The notes under the pieces are model-generated. The model ran no database searches, had not been told where the DNA came from, and worked only from the letters and a program-made list of their open reading frames with translations. Both the position numbers and the translations under genes were made by a program. Below, in pieces: positions 25,682 to 38,100 of a stretch of DNA of 64,000 bases; within the stretch, counting starts at the first letter, position 1, and every line of letters starts with the position of its first letter. Source of the DNA: Hippophae tibetana (Eukaryota > Streptophyta > Magnoliopsida > Rosales > Elaeagnaceae); contig CM072808.1 of the NCBI GenBank assembly GCA_037013495.1, positions 46,846,068 to 46,910,067 of the forward strand, given 5' to 3'.

Positions 25682-27106
25682 ATGATTCGAATTCTATCAA
25701 GAAAATTGATAAAACCATCAAAGGCAACTGCAAAGGAAGAAAAGAAGATGAAGTTATCAGCCATTGATGAAGTAGCTCCACCGGCATATGAGCCTATTAT
25801 ATTGTATTATCATGAATTTAATAATAATGACAAAATGATACACTCTTTTTACCCCATGTCCACTAGTCTTGAAAGATTGGAAAAATCACTATCAGAGACA
25901 TTGAGTTGTTTTTATCCATTAGCAGGCAGATTCAATATTGATGAAAATAATGACTTGGTAATTGATTGTAATGATGAAGGTTTGGAATATTGGAACGTCC
26001 GAGTGGATGCAAAACTTGATCAATTTATTGATACTGCTTTTACAATGACAGCAGAGCACTTGAACCATCTAGTTCCATATGGAAATGAGATGGCTGTTAT
26101 GATCAATTCTTCTTCTCGTTTAGTAGCCATGATTCAAATCAACATTTTTAAATGCGGTGGAATTGCTATTTGTGTAGCAATTTCACATAAAATAGCTGAT
26201 GGTTTCACTGTTGTTTCATTCATTAATGGATGGGCTACTGCATTAAAAGCAGGGGTCCATCAAGTAAATAAACCAAGCTTCAATTTAGCTTCAATATTCC
26301 CCCCAGTCCCAGCTGCAATGAGACTAGAAACACCTATTAATCTTCCACGCCTTAAGATTCCAAATTTGAAACTTGTGACTAAGAGGTTCTTTTTCAATAG
26401 AAAAGCAATATCAATCCTTAAAGAAAAAGTTGCAGCCAAATTAGCTGATGATGATTACTACCCTTCAAGTGTTGAAGTGGTTACAGCACTTATATGGAAG
26501 GCTCTAATGGCAGTGTCACAAGTGAAGCACAAAACAAGACCAAAACAATCAAGTAGAAGACCATCTTTGGCTATCCATTCTTTTAATTTGAGGGGTAAAA
26601 TTATCTCTCTAGATAATATCCCTAAAAACTCTTGTGGGAACTTGTATAGGCTTTTGTCTTGTTATTTTTTGCGTAAACCTGCAAATAAAGAAGAAGAAGA
26701 AGAAGAAGACATGAGTGTAGTACAGTTACATGATTTGGTTTGTGTTTTTAAGAAAGCAGTGAGGAATTGCAATGATATTTGTAGAAAGGTAGAAAATGGT
26801 GAACAAGTGAGCTTGATGGTGCACAAGTCTTGGAGAGAAGTCATTGTTGAAGAAGAGAATTTTGCAACAATTGATGCTCATGTCTACTTGTTCACAAGTT
26901 TGTGTAAGTTTCCATTTTATGAAGCTGATTTTGGTTGGGGAAAGCCAATTTGGGTGAGTAGCGTTAATAAATTTTTGGAAATGGTTATGCTTTTTGATAC
27001 CAATTTGGGTGATGGTGTCGAAGCTTGGGTTACTTTGAATTCCAATGATATGCTCCTTTTTCAGAATGATGCTGATATTCTAGCTTTTAACCAGCAACAT
27101 AATTAG
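25682..27106 (+). CDS. BAHD acyltransferase (vinorine-synthase-like clade), intronless
   Basis: A single open frame of 474 aa. The family transfers acyl groups from acyl-CoA to alcohols or amines of specialised metabolites in the cytosol. The catalytic HxxxD motif is HKIADG at residues 169-174, and the structural DFGWGKP motif is intact at 416-422. The N-terminus (LSRKLIKPS, then APPAYEPIILYY) fits the clade of alkaloid and terpenoid acetyltransferases; substrate cannot be inferred. An in-frame ATG at codon 23 is an alternative start, but the first ATG includes the conserved SRKLIKPS block. A (GAA)n run encodes six glutamates at 337-342 in a variable loop. Length and motifs indicate a functional gene. 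A MITE lies just upstream, and 430-bp direct repeats flank the locus. Confidence 0.93.
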   Translation: MIRILSRKLIKPSKATAKEEKKMKLSAIDEVAPPAYEPIILYYHEFNNNDKMIHSFYPMSTSLERLEKSLSETLSCFYPLAGRFNIDENNDLVIDCNDEGLEYWNVRVDAKLDQFIDTAFTMTAEHLNHLVPYGNEMAVMINSSSRLVAMIQINIFKCGGIAICVAISHKIADGFTVVSFINGWATALKAGVHQVNKPSFNLASIFPPVPAAMRLETPINLPRLKIPNLKLVTKRFFFNRKAISILKEKVAAKLADDDYYPSSVEVVTALIWKALMAVSQVKHKTRPKQSSRRPSLAIHSFNLRGKIISLDNIPKNSCGNLYRLLSCYFLRKPANKEEEEEEDMSVVQLHDLVCVFKKAVRNCNDICRKVENGEQVSLMVHKSWREVIVEEENFATIDAHVYLFTSLCKFPFYEADFGWGKPIWVSSVNKFLEMVMLFDTNLGDGVEAWVTLNSNDMLLFQNDADILAFNQQHN

Positions 27107-27238
27107 TACTTTTATTCATCGTCAAGACTCAAGGACGCATCATTATGATTATTATTATTATTAACGATCACCATCTATTACTATCAATATCCCCAAGATA
27201 TAATACTACTATATTTTTTCCCCATTGTCATGTCCTGT

Positions 27239-27671
27239 CTTATTTATCTATTATTTTTTCTTAAACATGAAAAAAGATGATTCAGAAAAGAATAAGAAGA
27301 ATATGCTTGCTTTATAATTGGTCAGCTTAAAAAAAAAGTGCAAGGCTTAGTTGACATTAGTGAACTAATCCTTGGTCGAATTTGTTAAAAAAAAAAATAT
27401 GATGGCAATTGAGGATTTTCCAAGCGAAAATAAAGTTTCAAAAGAGGGTTGTCTTAGTTAAAAGTTACTGATAATAAATGTATAAAAAGGGTAAACTAAT
27501 AATAAATATAATATTGAAATAATATAAATATTACAAAGTATCATTGTATGACTTAAATGGTATTTTTGTAATGTTTTTGTATTAAATATATAGTATTAAA
27601 TTATTATAAATTGTATTGGGATTATATTTTTGTAACATTTAGATGATATGTTTGTAACATTCTTAATATAT
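27239..27671 (+). repeat. 430-bp direct repeat, right copy
   Basis: Partner of 23411-23838. It starts about 130 bp after the BAHD stop codon, following an (ATT)n run at 27144-27160. It carries an 8-bp insertion (around 27542) relative to the left copy. Confidence 0.85.
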
Positions 27672-29740
27672 TGGTATCATATTTTTTAGCTTAACTTGTA
27701 TAAAAATATTGTTAGCTATTATTCTAATATCTTAAGATTTTAAAATAACTGTTTTTCAATAATTTTCTAAATTTGTATGAAAATTAAAGGTACTATATTC
27801 AAATACAAACAACTTTTATTACTAAATTACAAGTATTTGACAACTTCTAAGGCGAAATATTAAGAATGGTGAACTCTTGAACCCACTTTTCATGGATAGC
27901 TTTAAAAAAGTTTAAGATATCTGCCTATAATTTTTCAAAATATAAAGAAGAATAATTTAAATCTTATTTTAAATTATAAATTAGTAAGTAAGGTTTTTTT
28001 TCGATTTGAGAAACTAATTTATACTTATTGAAAATGGAGGATTTTGGTTTTATAAATTGAAAATTAAATTTAAGAATTAAAGATTAATAAAGATTATGAT
28101 AAAGATTCGAACAAAAAAATAATTACATGATCGTTTTCCACCACTAACATGTATTGCAAATCAACAAAAGTATATAATATTCTCCTATTATTTGATTATA
28201 TAACTTAGAGAAATTCATATACGTAAAAATCTCTACACTAAATAAACTCTTAATTTAAATTTTTTTTAATAGACAACTTATAATAAGGTCTCTAAATTTC
28301 ATCTATCAAAAATATTAAATTTTAAAGAAGTAAATTGGATCAAGATTAAAAGCATAAACTCAGTTTAATTATCTTGAGTATTAATTATCGTTGCAAGTAA
28401 TTTATTATTAATTATTTAAATTGATTAAGCGATTACATATTAAAGAAACTAAATTAATTTGATTATTTAATTACACACTTAAATAATCAAATTCATACAA
28501 CGATTAAAACTGAGAATTGATACATAATCAAAAATAATTAAATAAAATACTTGAGATCTTATTAAATATTACAATTTATTCCTAGGACTTTGTATTAATT
28601 CATATGATCTAATAGATAATTCTTTTTTTAATCATACAAATAAATCAAGTTTATAATCTATAATTTAATTGTCTCTAGGTATGTTATTTACATTAATTCT
28701 TAATTATGTATGTCTTATTATAATTTATTATAACTATATTCTCTTATTTTTAAGAATTTTTTTATTGTTCATTTATATCTTGTAAGGACTTCATGTTTGA
28801 TTATTGTGTCATATCTACTCCTTCTTCTAAAAAAATTAAAGTTTTCATTATTATTATTTAATTTTTTGACATGCTTGTTAAGCTTCCATTATAATATAAT
28901 TTTATATTCTATAATTTATTTTTGAATATTATTGGGATAGTAATGAAATAATTTTCTTCTTAATATTATGCCATGAGCTACTATTTTCATTATTTTAACT
29001 TATTGTTTTATATCTGTTACATCTCTTTCTTTGTTAGAAGTTTTCTTTCTGAATCTATAAACGTTAGTCATGGTATATTTTTTTTTTCTTGATATCAAAT
29101 GTTTTTTTAACACCTAAGTTTCATTCTTCTTATATTTCAAAATTTATTACTATTTATAGTTTTATTATTTGTCTAATTTCTTAAATTTTTTTATCTATTT
29201 CTATAAATTCATTTTGTCAATATATTAAACTATTATGATTATTTGTTAATGAATATCCTAATGTGTAGTTGATTAATAATATAAGATTTTAATTTTTTTA
29301 TTAAATCTTCCATTCCAAATTTATAAGCTAAACTTAATACTTGATTTAGGCTTTTATCATTAATATTAACGAATAGCCTAATATATGATGTAAATTTTAA
29401 TTTCTAGTGTCATAGATTTTCATGTATTATTCCTAATAAAATATATTTTTTATTTATTATTCTATTATCTAATAGAACAAATTTTATTGATGTACTAATT
29501 CATTTTATAAAATGTATTTTTATTAATATTTGTATTCTTCTTAAATAGATGTATTCAACTTTTCTTTTAATTCTTCTCTCTATTTTCTGTTTTCTATATA
29601 TTTTATATATATAGAGAGAGAACCGAACTATATTAAGAGAGAGAGACGAAGTGATGCTAGTATAGGAAAAGACGTTTCAAAATTTCAAGAGGTGGTCTAT
29701 AATCTATTTTCTCATTAGATATTTTCTTATTTAATATTTC
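27672..29740. other. AT-rich spacer with possible decayed coding remnant
   Basis: Mostly A/T. On the minus strand around 29410-29260 a frame of about 45 codons reads like a real peptide (LNQVLSLAYKFGMEDLIKKL) and then breaks. The stretch 29580-28760 could therefore be a worn retroelement or viral remnant similar in character to that at 8.5-10.2 kb. No motif allows a name. A GAGA-rich tract occurs at 29610-29650. Confidence 0.3.
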
Positions 29741-29788
29741 CTTATTGAATTCTAAGTGGATTCAAATTCTGAATTCAAAATTTGCTTT

Positions 29789-30080
29789 ATTTGAATGCTC
29801 CGTTGAGTTCAGAATTCCAGAACGAGAGAATTGGGCTTGTAAGCTAACAAAGTCAATTTATGGTTTGAAGCAATCACCACGACAATGGTACAAGCACTTT
29901 GATAGCTTCATTAGAGAGCAAAAGTACACACGCAGTTAGTTTGATCACTGTGTATACTTTCGGAAACTCCAAGACGATACCTTTATTTATTTGCTCTTAT
30001 ATATTGATGATATTTTGATTGCTTCTAAGAGCAAGGTGGAGATCGACATATTGAATGCTCTGTTGAGTTCAGAATTTGAA
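29789..30080 (+). repeat. Short direct duplication inside the copia fragment
   Basis: The words TTGAATGCTC, TTGAGTTCAGAATT occur at 29788-29815 and again at 30052-30079. The second position is the natural one within the reverse transcriptase frame. The first sits at the 5' truncation point, so it looks like copied filler at the break. Confidence 0.55.
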
Positions 30081-31032
30081 ATGAAAATCTTGGAGAAGCT
30101 AAGGAAATTCTTGGGATGAAAATCATAAGAGATAGAGTTGCAAACACAATCTGTTTGACACAGACTCAGTATCTGAAGAAAGTATTACAAAAGGTTTGAC
30201 ATTGATGAAAAAACCAAACCAGTAAGCACATCGCTTGCTCCTCATTTCAGTTAAGTGCATTAATGTCACCTAGCAACATCGATGAGAAAAAGCAAATGGA
30301 GCGTGTTCCATATGCAAATGTCGTTGGTTCCTTGATGTATGCAATGGTTTGCACCAGACCTGATATTTCCCACGCTGTTAGTATGGTGAGTCAGTATATG
30401 CATAATCTCGATAAAGGACACTGGAAAGCAGTGAAGTGGATTCTAAGGTACATCTATGGTAATATGGATATTGGTTTAAAGTTTGAGAGAGTCAAGACTG
30501 AAGGCAAACATCTTGTCAGATATGTGGATTCTGACTATGCTAGAGATCTAGATAAGCATCGATCTACAATTGGTTATGTGTTCACAATGACAGAAGGACC
30601 AGTTTGTTGGAGATCAACATTGCAGTTAACTGTAGCTTTGTCTACTACATAAGCAGAGTATATGACTGTAAGAGAAGCATTCAAAGAAGCTATCTAACTT
30701 CTTGGGTTGACTAAGGATTTGGGTATTATTTAGAAGAACGTGGAGGTTTTCTACAAAAGTTAAAGTACCATTTGTTTGGCAAAAAACCAAGTTCATCATG
30801 GTTGCACCAAGCACATCAATGTTTGATTTCATTTTGTTTGGGAAATCATCGATGAAGGGAATGCTATACTCTAGAAAGTTAGAACTGCAGATAACCCTGT
30901 AGATATGCTTACAAAAGTGGTTACAGGGATCAAGTTTCAACATTGCTTGAACTTGATGAATATCTCTCGAGCTTAGAGCGACTAGGGTGCATTTGGAGGC
31001 AGTGTTATAAACTTTTTTGCCAAGGTGGAGAT

Positions 31033-31444
31033 TGTTGAATATTGGTTCTAAAAGTAACAAATTGGTGACATAATTTAGAAAAATTAATGGTTTAATTTAA
31101 GGCTTAAATCATTACACAATTTAGGAAAAATGAGTATTGCTTCATATATAAATAGGGAGGAGTTCATGCATTGAAGAACAAGGCAAAAATCAAGAAAAAT
31201 CAGAGAGCATAAGCAAACTCAAAGAAAAAAAATACTTAGTGAGTTTGAGAATTTTTTCTATGAGTTTGGAAAAACACTGAATATATATTATTAGTAAGAA
31301 AATCTGTATCTGTATTTTGTATATTTTTTACTCAGTTTAATGATATATGTTATCTCTCATGAACCTAAGCGAATTATCAAAATAAGTAAATTTTGTTTGT
31401 GTCTTTTTACCATTTTAATATATTTATTGTTTTCGTGGACAACA
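31033..31444 (+). repeat. Copia 3' LTR
   Basis: Starts TGTTGAATATTGG directly after the polypurine tract and ends GGACAACA, giving the short inverted TGTTG...CAACA termini usual for copia LTRs. A TATA box (TATATAAATAGGG) lies at 31145-31157. No second copy was found in the window. Confidence 0.7.
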
Positions 31445-32149
31445 ATAAGTTAATAACAGGTTGAGAACAAGTACGATTTGAAGTATCACTAGTTGTTGGT
31501 GAGATAATGGAACAGAGAAATGTGTTATAACCTGTGTATTGAGAGGAGGCTAGGTCACTAGGTCATTGAGACAAGTCACGCAGTTGAGAAGATAAGAGAG
31601 AAAGCACAGAACATTATGCAGAAAGTGTACTCTGTGCAGGAACCTTCACATGTAGACTATTTTGTGTAGAAAATTGTGAATTGTTTATACACTCTTCCAT
31701 TTGCTTCGTTGACCTGTTGGTAAAATTTCTAAAAAATGTATTTTTCGTTTAAAATATTTTTTTTAAGATAACAAATGTAATAAGGAGTGTTGCTAACACA
31801 TATTGTTGACAAAAATTTACCAAAATATTGGTGGAGGTATTGTGAAATTTTCAACTAAAAGACACAATCTTTATGATTTTTCAACTAAGCATAAATATTA
31901 ATGCATTATTATTTGTATTATAAATGGGTCAGTTCATAAAATCGTTAATTTTTAATAAACTTCATCGTTATTCGGATCTTTGACTTCCTTTCATATTTTT
32001 TCTTTATAAGAGCTTGAGCGAGCAAGCAAGCCTCTCAAGTCTCACCTATAATTAATATACCCACTAGATTAATCACCGAAGTAACCTCGTTTTTTTGTTT
32101 ATTTTATTATTAATATTATTTGCTGTTTAGCATCCTGACTTTTTGTTGT
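31445..32149. other. Spacer between copia LTR and defensin
   Basis: No gene recognised. It includes the likely distal promoter of the defensin. Confidence 0.5.
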
Positions 32150-32243
32150 TATAAATAGGTACCCTCATACGCACTTGATGATCATCATCTAAATTAAACA
32201 GTAAATGTCGCACAATTTTAACCGATAATAATAAGTAATAATA
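32150..32243 (+). promoter_or_regulatory. TATA box and leader of the defensin gene
   Basis: TATAAATAGG at 32150-32159 lies 94 bp before the ATG. That leaves a leader of about 60 bases, which is a standard plant core-promoter arrangement. Confidence 0.6.
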
Positions 32244-32697
32244 ATGGCTAAGTTGTATCTTGCCGTTAGTAACTTTGCAGCCTGGAGTGCTCTTCTTCTT
32301 CTTCTACTCTTCTTTGAAGTTCATGGTAATTATTAGTCTTCAGTTATTTATTGATGATTTGATTCATGATAATGACCGTCACCACTTTTTGAATCAGATC
32401 TCGCAGATATTTAATAATTAATATTTACAAAATGTATATTTAAAATTATATGTATACTAGGAATATAAATTTGAAAACCATTGATTATTTTGCCCCTAAA
32501 AGAATTAATGCAAATTCTAATAAATGGTACGATTGACAGAAGCAAAACTGTGCCAAACGCGAAGCATGACATGGTCAGGCTTTTGTAGAAGTAGCGGACA
32601 CTGCAGCAAGAAATGTAGGGAATGGGAGGAGGCAAAGCAAGGTGCTTGTCACTTTCGTTTGCCTGGATTTGCTTGTTTTTGCTACTCTCAATGTTGA
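32244..32697 (+). CDS. Plant defensin (secreted CS-alpha-beta antimicrobial peptide)
   Basis: Two exons, 32244-32325 and 32540-32697, join through a GTAATT donor and TTGACAG acceptor at phase 1 to give 79 aa. Residues 1-28 form a signal peptide with a leucine-rich core (ALLLLLLLFF). The mature part has eight cysteines at 32, 43, 49, 53, 64, 73, 75 and 79. The spacing C-x10-C-x5-C-x3-C-x10-C-x8-C-x-C-x3-C is the plant defensin signature of four disulfides. The intron sits at the signal/mature border, as in other plant defensins. Family members are secreted and act mainly against fungi; the target here is unknown. Each exon is short, so the gene is easily missed by frame-length searches. It appears intact. 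Confidence 0.9.
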
Positions 32698-34797
32698 TTT
32701 ATTTATCTTATATATTATCGTTCAATAACAAATACATTTTCTTTATTATCACTATATCCATTAATCATTAATTAATGTGTCACTGGAGCCACATTTTAAT
32801 ACAGTTTAGTAAATGTTTTAACATTTATTCTAGTAATAATTAGTTTATATTCATAAATATTATTTGATAAAAGAAATTAATGGGTCATTATTTCTATATA
32901 CTCTCAATTTTTTAATGCCAATGCATCCTACCAAAATTATAATGCTTATTAAAAAAGGAAAAAAATACTTTAATCGCTGCTATATATGACTGATTGCAGT
33001 CTCACGGGGTCCTCGGTTTATAATGCTGTTCATTTTGCTACAGATATAATTAAATTTGATTTATCTATCAGGAAAAAGAAATTAACAAAAAGAAGTTTGC
33101 AAATAATATGTTTGATATTATCGAAACTTATTAAATGCTTTTCTGAATCACAACATATTTTCTTTATTTTATATATTATATTTTATGGTGTATATTTCTT
33201 CCCATAATAAAAATAATATTATTAAAATTTATAATTATTCAACTAATATATTTTTATTATTAAAAAAATATATCACATCATTTCATATTAAATACTGTAA
33301 TAATTAAATTATTATTACTATTTAAATTAATTTAACGTAAATGTTATTAAATTAAATCTCATTTAATATTATTTAAATTTTTGTTATTTTTTATAATTTT
33401 CTTTTTCTCTCTTTAAATTGCCTTGCATGTTTTATTTTCAAATTTTTACATTTTCATAATCCATGTCTTTACGATCTTATTTAATGAAAATTCGGATCTG
33501 TTTGTAAAAAACACAATTTTTGTTAACCTACCTACTACACCCATAAATTAAAGGCAGCCCATAGAATCCAAATTAAGTTTGACTTTTTGTTTCATCATGG
33601 TATAAAAAATGTTGGATTCTTTTTCTTCTTACTTTAATGTATACAAATATTAGGAAGTTTTGTTGAATTACATTCATGTAAAAACGTTGTAATTGATATC
33701 CCAGTAGCCCGACCAAAAAACAAAAAGGCAAACATTCATTCGTCAATTAACAGTGTTAAAAAAGATGCCATTAATTATTTTTATTATTAAAATATTTTTC
33801 AATTAACTAGTTTTCAAAAAATTATCAATTTTATAGAAAAATTTATATGATGTATATGACACATAAACTTATAACTTCATTATATTATTTACGTGACTCT
33901 TTTATGACTTCACACTACGCGTATATGAATTAAATATTTCGATTAAAGTAACTAATTATTTTTAGTCAAATTAGTAAATAAAAAAATATTTCAATAATAA
34001 AAACATACAATCGAATAAAAAAAATATTAAAAGTAATAGATTAATTTTTTTTACATAACATTAGTATCAAAATAAACATTTACCAAAAATACAAAAATAT
34101 TGAATAAACTAATAAACATATCACTAAATTATTTGAAAAATTAAGTGCTTATTGTTTAATTTTATGAAATGAAAAAAATAACATTCAAGTAACATCCACT
34201 ATAGATTAACAATAAAAATTAGTGATATATTTATTTATGGGTATGGTACCCCTATTTTATTTCGATATCCTTTTTTATCTTTTCTTTCAATTGATATTTT
34301 TAGGTTTTTTTAAGCTGTTAATATCTATTTTTGTTAATTTTAATCATAACATTACCTATAAAGTACCCAATTTCATTAAGATTGTTTATAAAATTGATTA
34401 AAATGGGTACCAATAATCTAAATAAAAGTGTTATAAAAATATCAGTTAAAAATATATATCAAAATAAGAATAAAATTACAACAAAAGTAACAATTTTTTT
34501 TATTAATTTACCCAAAAATATATATATACTTTGTAGGCTTTAACAAAATTATACTAACTAAATAAATTATATACTACAAAATTATTTTAAATGTTTAGAT
34601 GCATCTGGTTGCTACCTTCATTGACAAATTGTTCTCATCTTTTAAAGTTACCAAAAATCAACAAATTTTATACCCTTTATGGAAAATATTAATATGATGT
34701 TAAAATTCAAGAATCCTTCTCAAGGCTTGTCCATTTTATTTATTTATTTTTCTTGTTTCGAATTATCTAATTTATTATAATTTTAATTAATTAATAT
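32698..34797. other. AT-rich spacer
   Basis: No gene recognised. Short frames at 32986-33207 and 34331-34543 have low-complexity composition and no domain. Confidence 0.55.
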
Positions 34798-35132
34798 TGT
34801 TTAAATTTACGTAGTCATGATTTTTTCCTCAAAACATGCTTATTAGGAAGAAATTGTCGTAGATTTATAACCAACACTTTGTTAGTTTATCTGGATAATG
34901 TGAGACTTTCAACACTCCCACTCACATCGGTCGGAGTATCCTCTACCGGGGATGACCGTATGTATGATTGGGGGTTGATCGGTTGGGCACATCGTGACCC
35001 CCAAATAACTGCTCTGATTTCATGTTTAAATTTACATAATTATGATTTTTCTTTCAAAATGTACTTATTAAAAAGGAATCGTGTAGACTTATAACAAACA
35101 CTTTTTTGATTGATAATGTGAGACTCCCTACA
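34798..35132 (-). mobile_element. Complete TRIM (miniature LTR element) with target-site duplication
   Basis: Read on the minus strand: a 5' LTR at 35132-35023 (110 bp) is followed by TGAAATCAGAGCAG, a degenerate initiator-methionine tRNA primer-binding site abutting it. The internal part is about 108 bp, then comes the purine tract GAGTGGGAG, then the 3' LTR at 34914-34798 (117 bp). Both LTRs start TG, end CA, and share TCTCACATTATC and TAAATTTAAACA. The 5-bp direct repeat AATAT stands on both sides (34793-34797 and 35133-35137). The element cannot code for protein and would depend on other elements to move. Confidence 0.88.
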
Positions 35133-35137
35133 AATAT

Positions 35138-38100
35138 AAATTTTATTTTTATAAAAGAATGTTAAAAGTAAATCATAAATCTTAAAAATTAAACTTAAAA
35201 TTTAATTAAAGTAAGAGAATACTATTGCCCACTTAATCATTTCTATTAATAAATATACGAATATATTACTAATATTGTAATTACGCTGAGATTGTAACTG
35301 ATCATGCCGAGAAGCCAAAAGTGAATATTATTGATGTTTTGGTGTGATATTTATACATGATAAATGGCTTACTGAGTCTTTCTATTATAACAGAATTATA
35401 TGTCTTATACCCATAAGTGAATACGTGTCTATCCACTGTATTATATTATGCTCCCCCTCAAACTTATGTTTTGTTTAGAACCATAAGTGTGCTTCTAAAA
35501 CCTAAATGACTAGGACTAGCAAGAGGTTTTGTTAAGACATTTGTTAGTTGATGTTCAGACTTACAATACTATACATCTATTTTCTTTTACAATATTAGTA
35601 ATATATCCCAACAAATCTAATTTAGTAAGCTTTATCAATATCATACCATAATTCATTGACTCCCTTTCAAGTGCCTAAAAACACGTTTAGTTACCTTGAG
35701 GTGCTCATAAACTTAGAAATTAACATAATTTATTGATAATAAAATTGTTATTATCTGTATATCATATCATTATTCGAATATTGGTAACATTTATAACATG
35801 TCATATATTTATAGTAAGTGTTATAAATTTACTTATATATGTATGCTTAAAATTTTAATTATTAAATAAAAAGATGCTTAAAATTGTAACTGTTATTTAG
35901 GAAAAGAAAATATTGTGCAACAATTAAGTAACATATAGATGGAGTTATATGCTTGCCGGTGGATCTTGAATTTTAATTCAGAAAAATTATGCATATTTTA
36001 TTTTAATATAAATATTTTTAATTATTGAATTTATAGTATGTTTTTAAGCGGTGAAAATTTTAAAATAAAATTTTTAAAAAATATATAGAACTAATTTAAA
36101 CATTTAATTTATTTATAATTTTATAAAAATTACTTATAAAATTTTCGTTATTAAGAGATGAAAGATAATCAGTGCCCCTCCTGCCGCAATGCAGTTTCGC
36201 CTGTGCTGTAAATGGTTGTCATAAAATTAGTTATATTTTAATTGAAATATTAGTATTATAATAGGTAGGTTTAATCGATTTGGAAACAAACCCTTACTAT
36301 CGCAAGAGGGTCAAATAAATATCGTATACACCAGTTTTCATTTATCGTATACCTTTTGAAATACCACGGAGTTCCATATAATTAAAAAAAAGAGAGTACA
36401 ATCTCCCTATATCAGTCTCTAGGATTGTAAAAATTAATTAACTTAGTTACAAAATATATGTATTTTTAAATACATGATAGAAACCTCCAAAATTATGATA
36501 ACATGGAAATTAAAAGTAGGGCTTAATTTTTTAAAATTAATAAAAAACAATTAGCATAAAAATAGAGTATTCTTTGTTTTCCAAAATAATTTAGTGAACA
36601 AGAATCATTTCCTGTAACTATTGTTCACAATAATGAATTTTATTGCTCATAGTTTAATCAAATTTAATCTAACAACTTTAAATTATATAGCTTAGATGAA
36701 AAGTGAATCAGATTAAATTCGCTTAATCCTGTTTAAAGGTGCAGCAGTTTCATTTTAATAATAATAATCCCTTCATTTTACAAAGAAAAGAGGGACGTCG
36801 TCAAATGGAGCCTATGATATATGAAGTTAGGCTTCATGAGTCCTCCAACAGACAGATAACAAGCAAACAAAAAGTTAATCAACGTCGGTCATAGACTCAT
36901 CATTAAATGAATGTACTTTTAGTTTTTACATATGATTAAGTTTCATTTTTTTAATTTTTTTTAAATGAACATTTTACAAAACTATTATTTTTTTTTTCTT
37001 TTTTGAAAAATTATTCTAATACATTCCAAAAAATGATGAAACTTTCTTGTGTATAAAATTAACATAAACTAATCAAATTTAAACTATTCCAATTAATTTA
37101 ATTCAAACTTTTTGGTTTTGAGATTTTATTTAGTTTTAATTTAAAAAAATCAATTTATATTAGATTAGTTGATTCTCATTTCTTTAAAGATCGTAAGAAC
37201 TGAATCAACAAAATTATTTATTATTTATTATTTTTATTTTATATAATTATTTTTTAAAATTTTGCTTACATGTTTTCATGGCCCTCTTATTTTTTTTTCT
37301 CAATCTTATTATTCATCAAACAATTGTGCTTCCCTGTTTGCCTATCTCTGCCTCTTCTTGCCTCTTATTCAGTCACTCGTGCACAGTGCACACAATTGTC
37401 GAACTAGCAGATTAACTACAAATGAATACTTTCAATTAAGACATTAATTATATATTATTTTATTATTTATCCAATATTTTTCATTATTTTTTTTTGTTAG
37501 AGTTTGCATCATATAAATAAAATTATGAATTACTTACCCACATAAAAATTAGCTAATTTTTTTTGGATAATTCATTATTTTCTATATTTTTCTTACTTTT
37601 AAAAAAAATCTCAATAGTATCACTCCAAGTAACAAATGATGTTTTGACATTTTCACGTAAAGATAAAGATGAGTTTATGGGTTAAGTGGGTTGCAAACTA
37701 AGTGTCTTCTTTTTCTTTTTGTTCTCTGATAAGTTGGTGGTTCCTTTCGACCAGTTACACACATGGAACATGTGGAGAAAAAAAGACAAATTTATTTGTT
37801 ATTTTATGCTTATAATTTTATATTAAATAAAAAATTGACTTGGTTTTTAACATATGATTAAAATTATTCTCGTCTATAACTCTTGATAAGATTCATAGAT
37901 AAAGAGGAAGGAGAAGAACATGGACATTATGAATGAAGAAATTTATCAAATAAGTATATTGAGGGATATACATTTAGAGATGTTAATTTATTTAGTAAAA
38001 ACAAAAATTTGTGGAAAAACTCTAATTTTGACATCGATAGTGAATGCTCCCATTCATTAGTCTCACGACCTGAAAGTTTCGCTTTTGTGGCGTCAAGCTC

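Larger units (their letters stand above)
29745..31444 (+). mobile_element. 5'-truncated Ty1/copia retrotransposon with 3' LTR
   Basis: From about 29820 the plus strand encodes the reverse transcriptase C-terminal half (SIYGLKQSPRQWYKHFDSF, then YIDDILIASKS with the YxDD catalytic pair). The RNase H domain follows (YANVVGSLMYAMVCTRPDIS, then the VRYVDSDYA and YVFTM blocks). Stops and shifts occur near 29937, 30100, 30200 and 30650. A polypurine tract AAGGTGGAGAT at 31022 adjoins the 3' LTR. Gag, protease, integrase and the 5' LTR are absent, so the copy is dead. Confidence 0.85.

Noticed and set aside
23411..27671. LTR retrotransposon carrying the BAHD gene
   Set aside because: The flanking repeats lack TG/CA ends, and no primer-binding site or polypurine tract adjoins them.
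30626..31060. 144-codon minus-strand frame
   Set aside because: It is the reverse strand of the copia RNase H end, polypurine tract and LTR start, so it is a shadow frame.
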